From Nephrocerus scutellatus (lineage: Eukaryota; Arthropoda; Insecta; Diptera; Pipunculidae), in contig OX352761.1 in assembly GCA_947095585.1 (NCBI GenBank), forward strand, positions 107,309,890 to 107,373,889: a DNA stretch of 64,000 nt, written 5' to 3'. Under the pieces are notes generated by a model. It did no database searches, had not been told where the DNA came from, and saw nothing but the letters and a program-made list of their open reading frames with translations. The position numbers and the translations under genes are program-made. Below, piece after piece: positions 10,477 to 22,481 of the stretch. The stretch's first letter is position 1, and each line of letters opens with the position of its first letter.

Positions 10477-11478
10477 CATGAAATCAACGAAGTTTTCGAA
10501 CAGTATCAACAGGCGCAGAGGACTTCAGAGTCGGAGACTGCGGAGACGACGACGACGACGTCGGCAGCAACGAATGACGAATTGGCCAGATGTACGAAAT
10601 CAGATAGTGGTGGCAACCTCCAGATCAGTAACAACAACTACAACAGCTACAACCAAAACAACAACAAATTACCATCACAAGAAATGCCATGTCGCGTAAA
10701 TGGCAAAACCTGTGGCACCGCTACCGACGATACTGCTGCTGTCATCAAATTGAATGAAATTAGGAGTCGCAACAGCCAAAAAGACATAAATGGCCATGAC
10801 CATTCGGCAGAGACGACAGTGATAGCGGCATCAATGCCAACTAATGTCAGCTCCTCGTCCACCAATGGCAACAGCAAGTCACAGAAAAGGGAGCTACTAT
10901 CGCAGCTACAGGTCGAAAGCGGTGTGAAAGCGTCCACCGGGGTGGAAACGTTCACCGCTACTAATGGTTACGACGAAACAACTCCGACAAACGTGTCTAC
11001 GTCGCCGCTGCTGCCATCACCATCACCATCACCAACAACACCTTCACCATCAAGCCGAAATGACCAAATTAAGCAGCACCAGCAGCAGCAACAATGTCCA
11101 GTTGCTGTGTCTCCTCTAACGCCGCCGTCAACACTATCGTCAGCGGCCAGCACCTCATCAACACTGAAGCGCCTGAGGAAGCAACTAACAGCATCGTGCT
11201 CTCCATCGCCCTCCCATACCGCAGCCAGCACCAGCTGCGACCCCGATGATGTTAATATCTGGGCAAACAAATTCCTTCGAGATTTGGACAACTTAATGGC
11301 ATCAGATAAGTCCGCTAGTCCACCTCCTCGTTGTGGTGGTAAGCTTGTCATCGAAAGGGATCATCATTTGCACAGTGTTTGTGGAGGAGGGGCAGTAGGA
11401 GTGGGTGCTGCCGGGGTGACGGTGGCGGCTGGTATTAGCTCCAACTCCAACTCCAGTATTCTCAGGCCGGAGAAACAC
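10477..11478 (+). CDS. cv-c: cv-c (DLC-family RhoGAP), long-isoform exon, 334 codons
   Basis: The exon lies between the acceptor TTTCCTTTTCAG and the donor CAC|GTAAGTAA and reads one frame throughout, entering and leaving in phase 0 (HEINEVFEQYQQAQRT...LRPEKH). It encodes low-complexity, probably disordered sequence: Thr-rich near 27-33, Asn-rich near 50-64, a Ser/Pro-rich block (PSPSPSPTTPSPSS) and a Gln run (QHQQQQQ). One conserved-looking helix, VNIWANKFLRDLDNLMASD (about 259-277 counted from this exon), contains an LD-like motif. The first in-frame Met is internal, and the out-of-frame ATG at 10478 gives only a 73-residue frame, so an upstream exon must supply the start. Gene identity rests on phase continuity to the SAM exon at 58748. 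The family activates GTP hydrolysis on Rho1 and shapes epithelia in Drosophila. Confidence 0.85.
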
Positions 11479-11869
11479 GTAAGTAATATTTTAGTTTCTC
11501 CCATTTTCAGTTTATTCGCTTGCATTTATTTATTTGTCCGCCGCCGACAACTATTTATTGCGGCAGAGGACATTCCCAAAGAGTGAAGTATTTCTTTGGA
11601 GATATACCAAGTTGGATGTGTTTAGTGTCTGACGCATTTTAACGTAACTTCTGAAGTTAATTGGCGGCATTAACATTCCCAAATGGGAATGCAATGGAAT
11701 GAATGTCAAACTATTGGCAACGGCACAATCTTTCTCTCCTGGGTAGTTCCCCTGAATAGGATCGATTTAAAAGTCGGCTTCTAATAAATTGTTTGCTTAG
11801 ATTGTGTGGCTAAATTTGTCTAAATTTGGTTATCATCAAGTCTATCGAAGTCTTTTCTAGCAATAGGAT

Positions 11870-12720
11870 CAAATTAAGGATATCTCTTGCTCCGATCGTG
11901 AGAACAAAGGCTAGCTAGTGATGTTTTGGAGATACGATTGGGCTAAAAGGTCCTCAAGATGATTCTTAGATATTTGTTTACGAATGCTTGCAGCTTGCGT
12001 TCGATAGTGACATCCAACTTTTAAATACTACACCTATATAACGGTACTAATTCTACGTTAAAGCGGAACAGTCTTAGCTTGGTTCTTAAGCTGATAACAT
12101 TGCTTTTCGACAGCATTCACCATGCAGCTTTTGCCTTATGCTGGACACATCTAGTTCCGTTCCACCGCGTTCAGACGAGATCACACTACCTAAGTATAGT
12201 ATAGAAAGTTGTCAACTTTCTTGTCTGCCTGTTAGAATTGCTCAGCGCTTTTGTTTTGGCTGTATTTATCTTAAGCCCAACTTTGTTCGCCTCAGTTTCT
12301 AGATGAAGATCCATTATCCGCTGTGAAAGCAGACAAACATCGTCAACGTAATTGTGGTGTTGTCATAGTTCATCAAATTCCATTGTTACCTTCCGTTGAT
12401 GCTCCTCGGAATACATTGCTGATGACCAACAAAAGATAGAGCGACGATAGTGTGCACCCCTGACGTACTCCACTTAGGACTTCAAAGTCCTCCGACACAT
12501 TACTATTGTGTCGAACGTGATACTTACTTCCCTCGTATCTAGCCTTGGTAATAGTTATACGTTTTTCTGGGATACCTCTCCTTCTCAAGGCCAACCTGAT
12601 AGCATCTTGATTCAAGTTGTCAAAAGTCCGACATCGTTTACAAGAATTGAACATCAGCGATAGGAATCTGCGAAGAATTTCACACAAAGACCAAAGGGTA
12701 GAGAAGCGAAAACTCAATGG
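11870..12720 (-). mobile_element. RTE-like LINE fragment, decayed
   Basis: The - strand reads RRRGIPEKRITI, then SGVRQGCTLSSLYLLLVISN (12420-12480), a YVDDVCLLS catalytic motif near 12345, LETEANKVGLKINTAKTKAL near 12280, and a VNKYLRIIL-like segment near 11960. The order and wording match the reverse transcriptase of the element at 16880-18260. Several stops and frame changes make it a relic. Confidence 0.75.
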
Positions 12721-12729
12721 ATGATCAAT

Positions 12730-13420
12730 TCCTTCAATTCTTCAACCAATTCGATTTTGTAGACGTATGAAGGTCAAGGTTCAAGAACTGAATCCAGTTG
12801 ATCATCAATTGCGTTTTCGCTTTCCTGAATGAGCCAGTTATCCGTTGGAAGAAGATGAGCATTTTTACCAAAAAGTCATATTTTCAGACGAAGCTCATTT
12901 CCTCGGCGGTTAAGTGAACAAGCAAAATGGACGTATTTGGGCCACAAAACTCATCACGTGATAATTGAGAAGCCAGTTCACCCAAAACGAGAGACTTTTA
13001 AGTGGTGTGGGTCAAAAGGTATCATTAAGCCATTTTTTTTCGAAAATAAGCAAAGAACTGCACTAACAGTCAATGGCGCCCATTATGGTGCCATGTTAAC
13101 TTACTTTTTATTCTATACGATTGAAGAAGAAGACTTGGACGATATTTGGTTTTAACAGGACGTCGCCACTGCCCACACAGCGAACGATACAATGGACAAT
13201 TTGCACCCTCTTCAAAAATTTCATTATCAGCCGAAATGGCGATGTCTACTTGCCGCGCCTAGGAGCTGCGACTTGACTCCGTTGGACTATTATTTGTGAA
13301 GAGCCGCTAGGGACAAACATTATGCTTATCATCCAGAAACGATTGAGGATTTGAAAGGCGCAATTAAAGTCACTATTGTTAATACAGATGTGCATTAACT
13401 GATACAGCAGGATCGTCGTG
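12730..13420 (+). mobile_element. Tc1/mariner-superfamily transposase relic (type 1)
   Basis: Across broken frames it reads VQELNPVDHQLRFRF, IFSDEAHFLGG (first catalytic Asp region, about 12880), VNKQNGRIWA, VIIEKPVHPKRETF, KGIIKPFFFEN and IEEEDLDDIWF (13120-13152), then a CDLTPLDYYL-like end near 13270-13300. The same family occurs at 27675-28060. Multiple frameshifts and stops show it is inactive. Confidence 0.8.
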
Positions 13421-13424
13421 TGAC

Positions 13425-13512
13425 TTATCGTTAGACTGACGCATCCTTGGACATTAGTGAGACCAGCATACATTCAATATTGCATGAACGTTTGGCCATC
13501 AAGGAGTAAAGT
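13425..13512 (+). mobile_element. Mariner N-terminal (helix-turn-helix) fragment
   Basis: The + strand reads DASLDISETSIHSILHERLA, resembling the second helix-turn-helix of mariner transposases. It abuts the Tc1-like relic and a LINE fragment, so it is one piece of a mosaic. Too short to subclassify. Confidence 0.5.
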
Positions 13513-14290
13513 CTGGAGTTTCAAAACTCACTACACCATCTGCTTATAGATTTCAAAGCCGCCTATGATAGCAGTGCTGACGTTGGGCACATCTGAGAAA
13601 AGAAGATCAAAAATTGCTCCCTTAGTTGAGATAGTGGACCATCGAACCAGAAATAAGCGCACGGTTGCTTAAAGCCAACAAAGCTTTCTTAAGGCTGTCA
13701 AGACTCTTTAAGTCCAAGATTTTTACTATAACTTCCAAGCTGCTGGTGTACAAGACAATGGTCATATAAGAACTACGAGCGTTACAAGCTCGGTGGGTTC
13801 CATTGGGCTCCTCGGTTTTATGCGACATGCTAGCGAGGCAGGCTAAGCCTATGTTAGAAGTATTGCATCGACTAGGACACTTAGAGTTTAAGAATGGCAA
13901 ACTGGAACTTGTCACCGGTGTCAAGACTGTTTGCTATGATGACGTACCTAGATATTGCGAAGATAACCACATCCTTTGAACATCCCTTATATGTTTCATG
14001 CTTGTCGCTGTTTTATCGCTATTATCACAAGCGGTGTCAATAGAAATATTCTCACGCGTCCATCTTCTAAGCCATTCGCATTACTCATGGAACAACTCAA
14101 GTCCACAATTATACCATATGCCCTTGTTCGGACTTAATGATAAATACATTTATTCCTTCTTTAGCCGCACATCAATAATGTGGTTTCTGTGTTTCCGCAT
14201 CTGCTATCTATTCCAGAGGTATTCAAGACGCATGTGTATAGACATCTCCACCTTTCTTCTCTCTTGCATTAAATTCCCTCACTGTGCCTT
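13513..14290 (+). mobile_element. Two LINE fragments
   Basis: At 13530-13960, broken + frames give a DFKAAYDS-like motif A followed by LLKANKAFLRLSRLFKSK and SKLLVYKTMVI, as in the tail of a non-LTR reverse transcriptase. At 14000-14280 a second piece (FFSRTSIMW... VFKTHVYRHLH) matches the C-terminus seen in the Jockey-type element at 22525-22908. Both are decayed. Confidence 0.55.
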
Positions 14291-16385
14291 GCATTATTTT
14301 TATATAACACTTCTAAAGCGAGCTTTAGGGGTCTTTTAGGAATGATCTTCATAAGAAAAGGTTTATTTTCCATACCATTAGCGGTTCTGTTGAACAACAG
14401 TTCCGGTCTATTAAACATCAGAGGGGAATATATAGAAGTTGGTACATTTTTATTGACACTATTCCAGTCTTGCCTTATTTCTAGCTCACAATAACCAACT
14501 GTGTAGTAGCTTCTTTTCGCGATTAAGGTCATAAGAATGCATACAAAGCCAACAAGTGTTTGGAAGTTGTATGTTTAGCCTTCACTTAGTGGGTTCACTT
14601 GGACATTATTATTCCACAGCATGCCTGTGCATTGCCTCCGATCTGATCTTATGCGAATGTCAGGGGTAGTTATTTGCGAACTTAGTGGCATTAAAGTTAT
14701 TAATCGCCTTTGCATTTTTATTCCTGTCCTCCTGCGACGATAAAGCTGAAATATTCATTGCATTGAAATATACTAAGCGTCATCCATTTTTCTGAGAGCT
14801 CTACTCTCCTCCATTCATTTTATTTGAGTATTTTTTGTAGCATTTGAAATTTCCCACAACGTCCACCACATATTGAGAGTCCTTTGAAACTTTCCAACGA
14901 CATTTCTTCTATGGTTCTTGAATAACCACATATAGGGCTACAGTACCACAGTTCCACAGTGCACCACCAGCAGTAAATATCTCCGGTACAACTGCGCTCT
15001 GGCTTTGCAGCATGGAACACAGATTCCGCATCTTTATTGGCATTAAAATCAAATATATGATCCAATGAGCCAATGAGCCAGTGTATGCGGTTTGGTCCTT
15101 GGTGTATCCGCGTGTTTGTACACGCTACAAGTTACATGTCGTTGTCGTCGATACCTGGACGCGATCCGATGTTAAACTTTTGATTATATTTTGCTTTATT
15201 GATTTCATTCGGGAAGCTGAACCAATCGAGCGAACCACTGCTCTACGTCCGTCGAACTCTAAGCTTGAGAGGCTGATGGGACAAATCTAACAACCCAACC
15301 AACCGAGGTGAACCGAAGCGAACTGAACTAAATTCGCGATCGATTTCGCGGATCGATTTATGAAATTGATCATGGAATTACCATAAATAAAATAGCAGCT
15401 TTGGCCGTTTGCGATGTGGCCTGTCGCTTGGTTGATATTATGTGAGAGTGAACATGTGTTAACACATGTGCGCTGCTCGGTGTTAGTACCGCTTTGGTGT
15501 GCAGTGTGCTGCAGTGCGATACACTCTATCGATAACATAAAACCGCCACCACGATCGGCTGATACATATCTGATGTGAATGAATGGTATTGGGTGCCCAG
15601 GGTAACCGGTGATCGTGGTACGTACCGAAACAACGGCATTCCAACGGCTCCTCGCCTGGTACCCATTTTCTCCCTCCGCCGCACAAGCATCCAGCACCAC
15701 CACTTTGACAGTCGGTTCTCAGATTTATGCGAAGATTTTTTACGAGTCAAGAGCGGAGTGTCCATACTATACTCGTGAGTTGTGAAGTTGGTGACACTTG
15801 GCGATCGGAGCGGCGACCTGCATTCACCGACATGCTGCGATCAGCGCTGCTGTTTTATTGTCCGATTTCCTAATAGAAATCAAATGGCAGGAAAGGACTT
15901 TATGACTCTAAATTTTTAATTGATGATCGTATTGGGGATTTCTTTCAAAACGATTGATCTTTCGATTTTTGATGATCGCATTGGAAATATCCCTTTTGTT
16001 CCATGTTTTGCGTTTTTTTTTTCTGTCGTTGGTTTAGAAAGTTTCTGGTTTTGTGTGGTAATTGTTTTTGCGAAGTTAAAGGAACACGATCGCCGGAGAT
16101 CAATTAAGAGTAATTAAAAGTTTTGCAAAAACTAACTAAGGGTTAGGAGTGTTTGTGTTAAGGCCTTTTTCTGTGGTGCAATTTTTTTGAATCTTCAACA
16201 TACACCTCGTTAACTCTTCCATTAAGAGTTGTAGGGTGAACAGGATGGTGCACCTAGCAGTAGATCTAATATGTTAGGATTTGGTATTCTAAGCAACCAA
16301 AAATGTTGATTATTAAATACGGTTTAGCTAGATGGTAGATGGAATCATTTAATTTAAAGTAAAAACGTCTGAATAAATTTAGAAG
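14291..16385 (+). other. cv-c intron, no identified gene
   Basis: 14291-15065 is AT-rich with nothing recognisable. 15070-15900 is GC-richer and low in repeats, with CGATCGAT-type palindromes near 15335-15360. Its ORFs overlap on both strands and none has splice-site support. It is a candidate enhancer or promoter region. 15900-16385 is T-rich and featureless. Confidence 0.35.
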
Positions 16386-16860
16386 ACCAACACATATGAT
16401 CTTTTTAAGACAGAAACATGCCTCCTCTCAAAGGTAGGTAGATATCTATTCTTATATCCATGTGAAGGTCCTCATTTCTTATGTATCACGAAGCATCGAC
16501 AATGGTACGAAGAACTTTAGTTTGGAACCCCTGTATCATTTTGGCGTTTGTATGCTTAGTGTATCCGTAGGTTATTATTGGCTTCAATGTCTATTTCGAG
16601 TGCAGAGCATGAGTTCTTGTTTTTCTTTTTCACGTGTCTCTCCACTTGAGTCGAAAGTCATGCCAAGATATTCAGCTGTGTTTACATATGGTGGCATCTT
16701 CTGTGGCATAAAAACTTGTCCTCATTAACTTTAACTCGCCAACGTATTATGGTGTTTGAATGTCTGAAGTTTGCTGGTTGCATCAACGACGATACTTCGA
16801 GTATCATCTACAAGGATGACTAAAGTAGCTTGACCCATAGTAAAGGATTTTTATTGTAAT
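16386..16860 (-). mobile_element. LINE C-terminal fragment, decayed
   Basis: The - strand frames include YLGMTFDSSGETR-like, then a TYGY...F..KVLRTIVDASCYI-like stretch and DLGIDIS near the end, the arrangement of I/Jockey-type ORF2 C-termini. It is frameshifted throughout. Confidence 0.5.
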
Positions 16861-16879
16861 TAGAACTGAGGGGTTAAGT

Positions 16880-18260
16880 GTCAAACGAGCTATCATATTG
16901 CGATCACTGTTTGCCATTTATTATCAGTATCTTCTTTCTTTCCTTTACTCCGCGGGGGAGCATAGGGCTTCTACAAATGCCCGCCAACGAACTCGATTTA
17001 ATGCCTGAGGTTTCAAGAGACGCCACTCGGTCCTCTGGGATCTTGCTTCCTCTTCTATTGTCCTTTTCCATGTCTTGCTAGGACGGCCAACTCGACGGCT
17101 TCCTTGTGGATTCCAGTCGAGCGCTATTTTCGTAATGTCATCCGCTGGATTTCTCAAAGTGTGGCAGATCCAGCTCCATTTTCGTCGTCTGATGGTGATC
17201 GCGATTGCTTCCTGCTGTGTTACTCTCCGCAAGTCTTGATTGGTGATAATGTTCTCAGTATCCTCCTTAAGCACTTGTTGACGAAAACTTGGAGGCGCGT
17301 CGCAATTTAATCTGTGACTTTCCACGTTTCGCAGCCATACAATAGTACTGAGAGAACGTTAGATCTGAAGATCATTAGCTTTAGATTCCGGGAGATTTGC
17401 AAGGAGTTCCAGATATTATAGGAGATACTATAGAAGTGTCGCGCCTTGTTTACACGAGAGCACACATCCGAGTCAGCACCACCATTTTTTGACATCCAGC
17501 TGCCCAAATAACAAAACTTATCGACTTCCTGTATCTGATGTCCGTCAATCGAGAGATCAAATGTTCCACTAGCGTTAACGCGAAGTAGTTTTGTTTTTTT
17601 GAGAAGTTAATTTTAAACCCACTTTGTTAGCGTGGAGTTCTAGTGAGTTTAATTTTCGCTCCATGTCACCTAGCGATTGTGATAGGAGACAGATATCATC
17701 GGCATAGTCTATGTGTTCTGAGCAGTGAAATAGATTCCATGACAAACCCGATGGAGTACGTGTTACTATTTTCATCACCCAGTCGATAACAATTGTGAAA
17801 AACAATGTTGAGAGGGTGCTGCATTGCTTGACTCCCGATTAGATGTTGAAAGGTGAGCCAAGATGACCGTTATGAATAACGCGGCATGGTGAGTCGCGGT
17901 ACAGCTCCTTAATGATGTTAATGAGTTTTTCCGGAACACCATAGATAGCCAAAATCTGCCACATCATGTTTCGGCCTACGCTATCAAAAGCGCGTTTAAA
18001 ATCTACAAAAACCATATACAGAGAAGAGCGATACTTAACTGACTGTTCAATGACTATACGCATGGTGCTAATTTGGTCAGTACAAGAACGGTTTGGGCGA
18101 AATCCTGCTTGTTCATTTCTCAAAATTGGCTCTAACGCATTCTATAAGCGCCTAGCTATTATAGAGGAGATCACTTTGTTTGTGGTGTTTAGCAGGGTAG
18201 TTCCTCTCCAGTTTTCACAATTTCTCAAATCACCCTCTTGGGGAGTTTCACATACTATAA
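16880..18260 (-). mobile_element. RTE-like non-LTR retrotransposon, 3' part, decayed
   Basis: From high to low coordinates the - strand reads NCENWRGTTLLN, EQAGFRPNRSCTDQIS (18100), FVDFKRAFDSVGR motif A (17990), then IDYADDICLLS catalytic motif (about 17700), a NKVGLKLTSQK block, GSWMSKNGGADSDVCSRVNK (17450-17505), VLSVLLYGCETWKVTD, and a C-terminus with RRRKWSWICHTLRNPADDIT, WNPQGSRRVGRPSKTW and WRAFVEALC (16950-17240). Motif order is complete but split over at least four frames. The clade is tentative. Confidence 0.85.
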
Positions 18261-19580
18261 TTCTAATCAATGAATAGCAACAGTTCACAAATTTACACTG
18301 GTGATTATTTATTATTCACTTATAAGACTGTTATTCACATAGGCGGTAGCGCTATCTACTTTTCAACTTTTCAAGTAGTCTGGTTCTCTTCCAAATATTA
18401 ACTAACTTACTGCGATACAGTTGCTGTATTTATACCAAATCAATATTTTTAAGAAGTGTCTTATCTTCTCTACTCTATTCGAACCACTTAGAAAATATCA
18501 GAAAATACTCGTATAATCTCTCTATATATAAGTTTATACGAGTTCCACAGTTATAACAGTTATACAAGTTCATCTGAATTAACTTTTATATACCAAATTT
18601 TTAGATACAATATTACTGAGCCTAATTGTATGTCATGATTTGTAGTAATATCTTAATTCTAATACAATTCAATACAATGCTTATTCTTATATACCACTAT
18701 TTGCAGTCTGATAAAATATTTCTTGCGTAACAATATCTTCACTCCGTTAATAAATTCTTGTTGGGAAATGCCTGCATATTTTGAGCGTAGACGATAAGGG
18801 TTAAGTTACCCTGAGGTATGGGTTTAATGCAATTTAATGAACTAAAAAATCCTACCTTAATAAAATTACATTCAAGCGCTCCTGACCACTGCAAAGTGAG
18901 TATTGTAGTTTTTGTGAGATAAGTTTTTTCCACTCCTTTCAATATGTGGCAGTCAAATGTTTCCTCAATGTGACAATGCTGCAGACTTGCGCTTTCGGTC
19001 GAAATATATTTTTTTTATTTAACTTTTTTCATCGAATTTTTAAACTTTTGCCAGACATTAGCAAAAGTACTTTACTTGACAGCATAAGATCTGTGTTTCC
19101 AAGTCAAGTGTGGACTATAAGTTCCATTCTATCGAACATGAAGATCATACGATGAGAGGCAATGAAGAAGATGCCGGGTAAAAATGCTTGCGGCACAATT
19201 CCACTCCAATAGATACCTCTTCTGATTATGCACGGAATGCAATCCAACAACATACGTGCGAGTAGCTTGTTACTTACCCAATTATTTATGCAACAACTTA
19301 GCCATTTTAGAAACTGTCCTCCATTCCAATCAATCGATGATTCCGTTGATAACATCATACATTGACACAAAGGACAGCATCACCATCCAGACGAAGTTAT
19401 CTCACAAAAAGCCCCATCAGATAAAAGCCGGCATAGTAGACGTTGACGACGACTTTTTTTTAGTTTCGATTTTCTTGGAAGGATTTTTTTGCAAATCAGG
19501 AGAATTTTTCTGTTTGCTGTTTAAGTAAATTGACAGCAGCGGCAGAAGAATTCGAAGCGCGGTATTCACGGTTTATTTCA
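18261..19580 (+). other. cv-c intron, no identified gene
   Basis: AT-rich sequence; TATACGAG/TTATAC phrases recur at 18500-18570. No exon, RNA or clear transposon is recognised. Confidence 0.35.
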
Positions 19581-21790
19581 TTCAAAACGAGTAGCCAGTC
19601 AACCAGCTGCATAGCTCCAACAATTATTATTGTAATCTAAGTCCAGGGGATCGCACAGATGCTTAAATTATACTCGATCGACAGGAAACTCCATATTTGG
19701 TCAGATGCCAATGCCATCATCGATCCGGCGGATCGACATCGTTCAGTGGATGTGGAGTACGCGAGTAACAAAGATCAGAACTCTCCTTCATCAAACCTGA
19801 ATTAAAATGCACAAAAGCGAAAGGGCCGCCGAACACCGGTACAAGTATATAGTGCATAGTGCACGTAGACCTCGTTCCGCAACAACTGCACACAAGTGCA
19901 TTGAGCACGGGAACAGAAACAGAAACCGAAAAACACCAAAACACGACCGCAAACAAACAAAAAAACAACAACAATATCAACTACACAGCGGTTACCTTGT
20001 TGCCAATAAATCATTTAAATCAATTTCCGTTTTCTGTTTTTTTTATCGAATGTCGTCTGTTGAGGATGGACCGGCGCGGTGCGACCACAGCTTCCAAGTG
20101 GTTATCGATAAAGATGGGCGCGCGCTTTTACAACGACTGTGAATGAGGTCGAGCGATTCCATCACAGCATTGTCGTCGGCTCCACCAACTGACTTCTGTC
20201 GGATATCATATCAATTGCAGTGAACTTGTGATGGCACACAGCATCATCAGAGGTGAACAAAAAATCTGGGTGTCCTTAGGCACGCAACGCGACAATATTT
20301 CGTATCTTCGTGAACAGATAACGATCCACGATCATTGGAGACGGCCTCTTCCTGATCTCATCTCATCACGAAATATACGCGAACGAGTTTTTCTGATGCA
20401 CGTACAATAGCGACGCACGCGCACAATCAGTAGGATAAATCACTGCGAGATCCCCATTAAGATCAGATCGAACCCAACAGTCGCGCTCATTCTCATTTAA
20501 AATTGTAATCTTTTACGTTGAATTTCCATCGCCCTGGAAGCTGATGTGGTCACATAAGCTATTCCATTTCGTTGCACACGTCTCTTGCATTGCAAATGCG
20601 CATGATCTCCTATCTCCTATAATGAATGACAATGTATGTGACAAGATGCGTACCAACGGGGCGCGTAGTGCGTTCTTTCAACAGTAGCCACGGCCAATTG
20701 AAAAGTCTGCCGTCCCTCGTCAAAAAATCGCACTGAACAATTAAGCCGCGCGCCGCATCTTTCACATCTCATCAGTGCAGTCCCAGGAGACGACTTGAGT
20801 CGAATCGACTTCCTGGTCAAAATTCTTTCAAAATCTCGCGCAACGAATTTAATCAGCACGTCGTCCATCAGTCCGTCCGTTCGTCCATCTGCGCGCGTCT
20901 GTGTTCTATTGCAATTCTTAAATTGATTGATATTCCGTGTACGACGTCAGAGTGTGTTCCTTCTGTGATCCCCGGAGAACGAAAAATAAAAAAAGAAGTG
21001 AAACATCGTTTTTGGCTTTTGAGCGGAGCGGCAACGCCAAAGGAAACCGAAAAATGCGAACACGCGAATGATTGACTCGACTGATGATGATGGTCATGCC
21101 ATAACCAACCCATGGAGCAAAGCACAGCGACCATCTGTTGTCGAAAAATGCCCACGATGAAACGACGAAAACAAAAATAGGTCAATTCCGAAATTTCGGT
21201 TAAATTCAGCCGATCCGGTGAAGACACCGCGCCGGAGACACTTCGGCGAGTTGTGAATTTTTTCATGTCATCATCGCCGTGGAATGCTTTAGCCGCCGCC
21301 CAAGTCAATGATGAATAAATAATTCAATGGACATCTCCACATCCACGGCAGTCGATAAGGACGAGAAACGATCGGATCTCACTCTGAGTCCTGAGTCAAC
21401 AAGATAAAGTGTTTTGATTTGATAATTATGGTTGCCGCACGTCTGTCGGATGGCCTGACCTGTGCTTGGCAATAAACGACGTAGGAATTGGTATGCAAAT
21501 TAAGTGACTCGCCGGTTATCTGGTTGTGTGTCTGTCTGTCTGTCTGTCAAATTGATTTCATTCTGAGAAGAATCCGTTAAGCATTTAGGGATTATGTTGC
21601 ATAATTGCACGCAACAAATTGAACTGACACGCAGGGCACAACAAAGGAACTTCACCGCGATATGAATGAGTGGAATTTTTGGCGGTACGTCGACGACGCA
21701 AGCGGTGATTTGACACGACTCTTGTTATGCTCTTGATGATTGGCAACACTAATGGGGGAGAGATAAATGGCATTTTTACGGAGGCAACGG
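19581..21790 (+). other. Low-repeat, GC-richer intron block without an assignable exon
   Basis: The segment looks like single-copy regulatory DNA. ATG at 20050 opens a 30-codon frame (MSSVEDGPARCDHSFQVVID...) after an A-rich, UTR-like stretch, but it stops without a consensus donor. ATCAGTCCGTCCG at 20865-20877 resembles an initiator. Nothing is firm enough to annotate as an exon. Confidence 0.35.
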
Positions 21791-21799
21791 GAATTTTTT

Positions 21800-22145
21800 G
21801 AGGATTAAGAATTTACATTACATTTCATGCTTTATGTGCTACGAGGATTTTTTTTTACTAAATGTAATTAGCAAGGAGAAGGTGGAACAAAAAGAAAGAA
21901 CATATGGAATCAATCAAGCCAACAACAAATATATACCACAAAGCACTAAGCTTTTTCTGCTTTACAAATTGGTTCCACTTTTCGGTGAGATGTGTGCCAT
22001 CAGGTCTCCAGTAGAACATTGCCTCCCAAAACTGTACTGCTGGTCGTTTCTTGTGAGATTCAAGGTACTGCATAAGCTGACCAATAATCAGCGTCTCCAT
22101 GACTATTGATTTAGAGGATATAGGTTGATACGAGGAAAAAGACAC
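21800..22145 (-). mobile_element. Jockey-like LINE fragment, decayed
   Basis: The - strand frame reads SSYQPISSKSIVMETLIIGQ, then LMQYLES and LTEKWNQFV, parallel to SSYRPIELTSILSNVMETLI and YLIEQWNRSL in the better element at 22482-24180. A related but distinct, older copy. Confidence 0.7.
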
Positions 22146-22174
22146 AAGGTTCGGTGAACAAGTAATTTCACAAA

Positions 22175-22480
22175 TTTTTTACAAAAACTGATGTCACTGG
22201 AGATATACATGTGTAAAAAAATTGTATGGGAGCCCTCGACTATGGGGCCCGATGACTCCAAAAAATTAACAAAAAGTTTTGACCATTAGTGATACATATA
22301 AAATTTAAAGAAAATCGGATCAATTTTTAAAAAATTTATATGGGCACTTCTCGATCCTTCGGGCAATGGGCCCCAAATTTAAAAAGAAAATACTATCTAT
22401 CTACTATCAAACTACTATCACCGGAAATTTCAATAAAATCGGGCTTTGGCAAGTGGGTTAAAAATTGAGCCCTAGCTAGC
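22175..22480 (+). repeat. Dispersed GGGCCC-type repeat (family A)
   Basis: It contains TGTATGGGAGCCCTCG, TGGGGCCC, AAGAAAATCGGATCAA, a second half-unit (TATGGGCACTTC, ATGGGCCCC), and then AAAATCGGGCTTTGGCAAGT followed by GGGTTAAAAATTGA. Two similar half-units in one copy suggest an internal tandem of about 130 bp. It directly abuts the T-run that marks the 3' end of the LINE at 22482. Confidence 0.7.
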
Positions 22481-22481
22481 C

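Noticed and set aside
10478..10699. A 73-codon ATG frame at the very start of the cv-c exon
   Set aside because: It is out of frame with the long 334-codon exon frame, which alone matches the next exon's phase; the Arg run is a shadow of other codons.
10968..11351. Long - strand frames opposite the cv-c exons (also 25384-25719, 26378-26782)
   Set aside because: Shadows of biased codons in the + strand exons, which have consistent splice phases.
14820..15065. A cysteine/tryptophan-bearing 81-codon - strand frame
   Set aside because: No signal peptide, promoter or splice support, and it lies in AT-rich intron.
20868..21308. A 146-codon - strand frame
   Set aside because: It starts at ATG 21308 but lacks family similarity and splice sites; it reflects stop-poor sequence in a regulatory-looking block.
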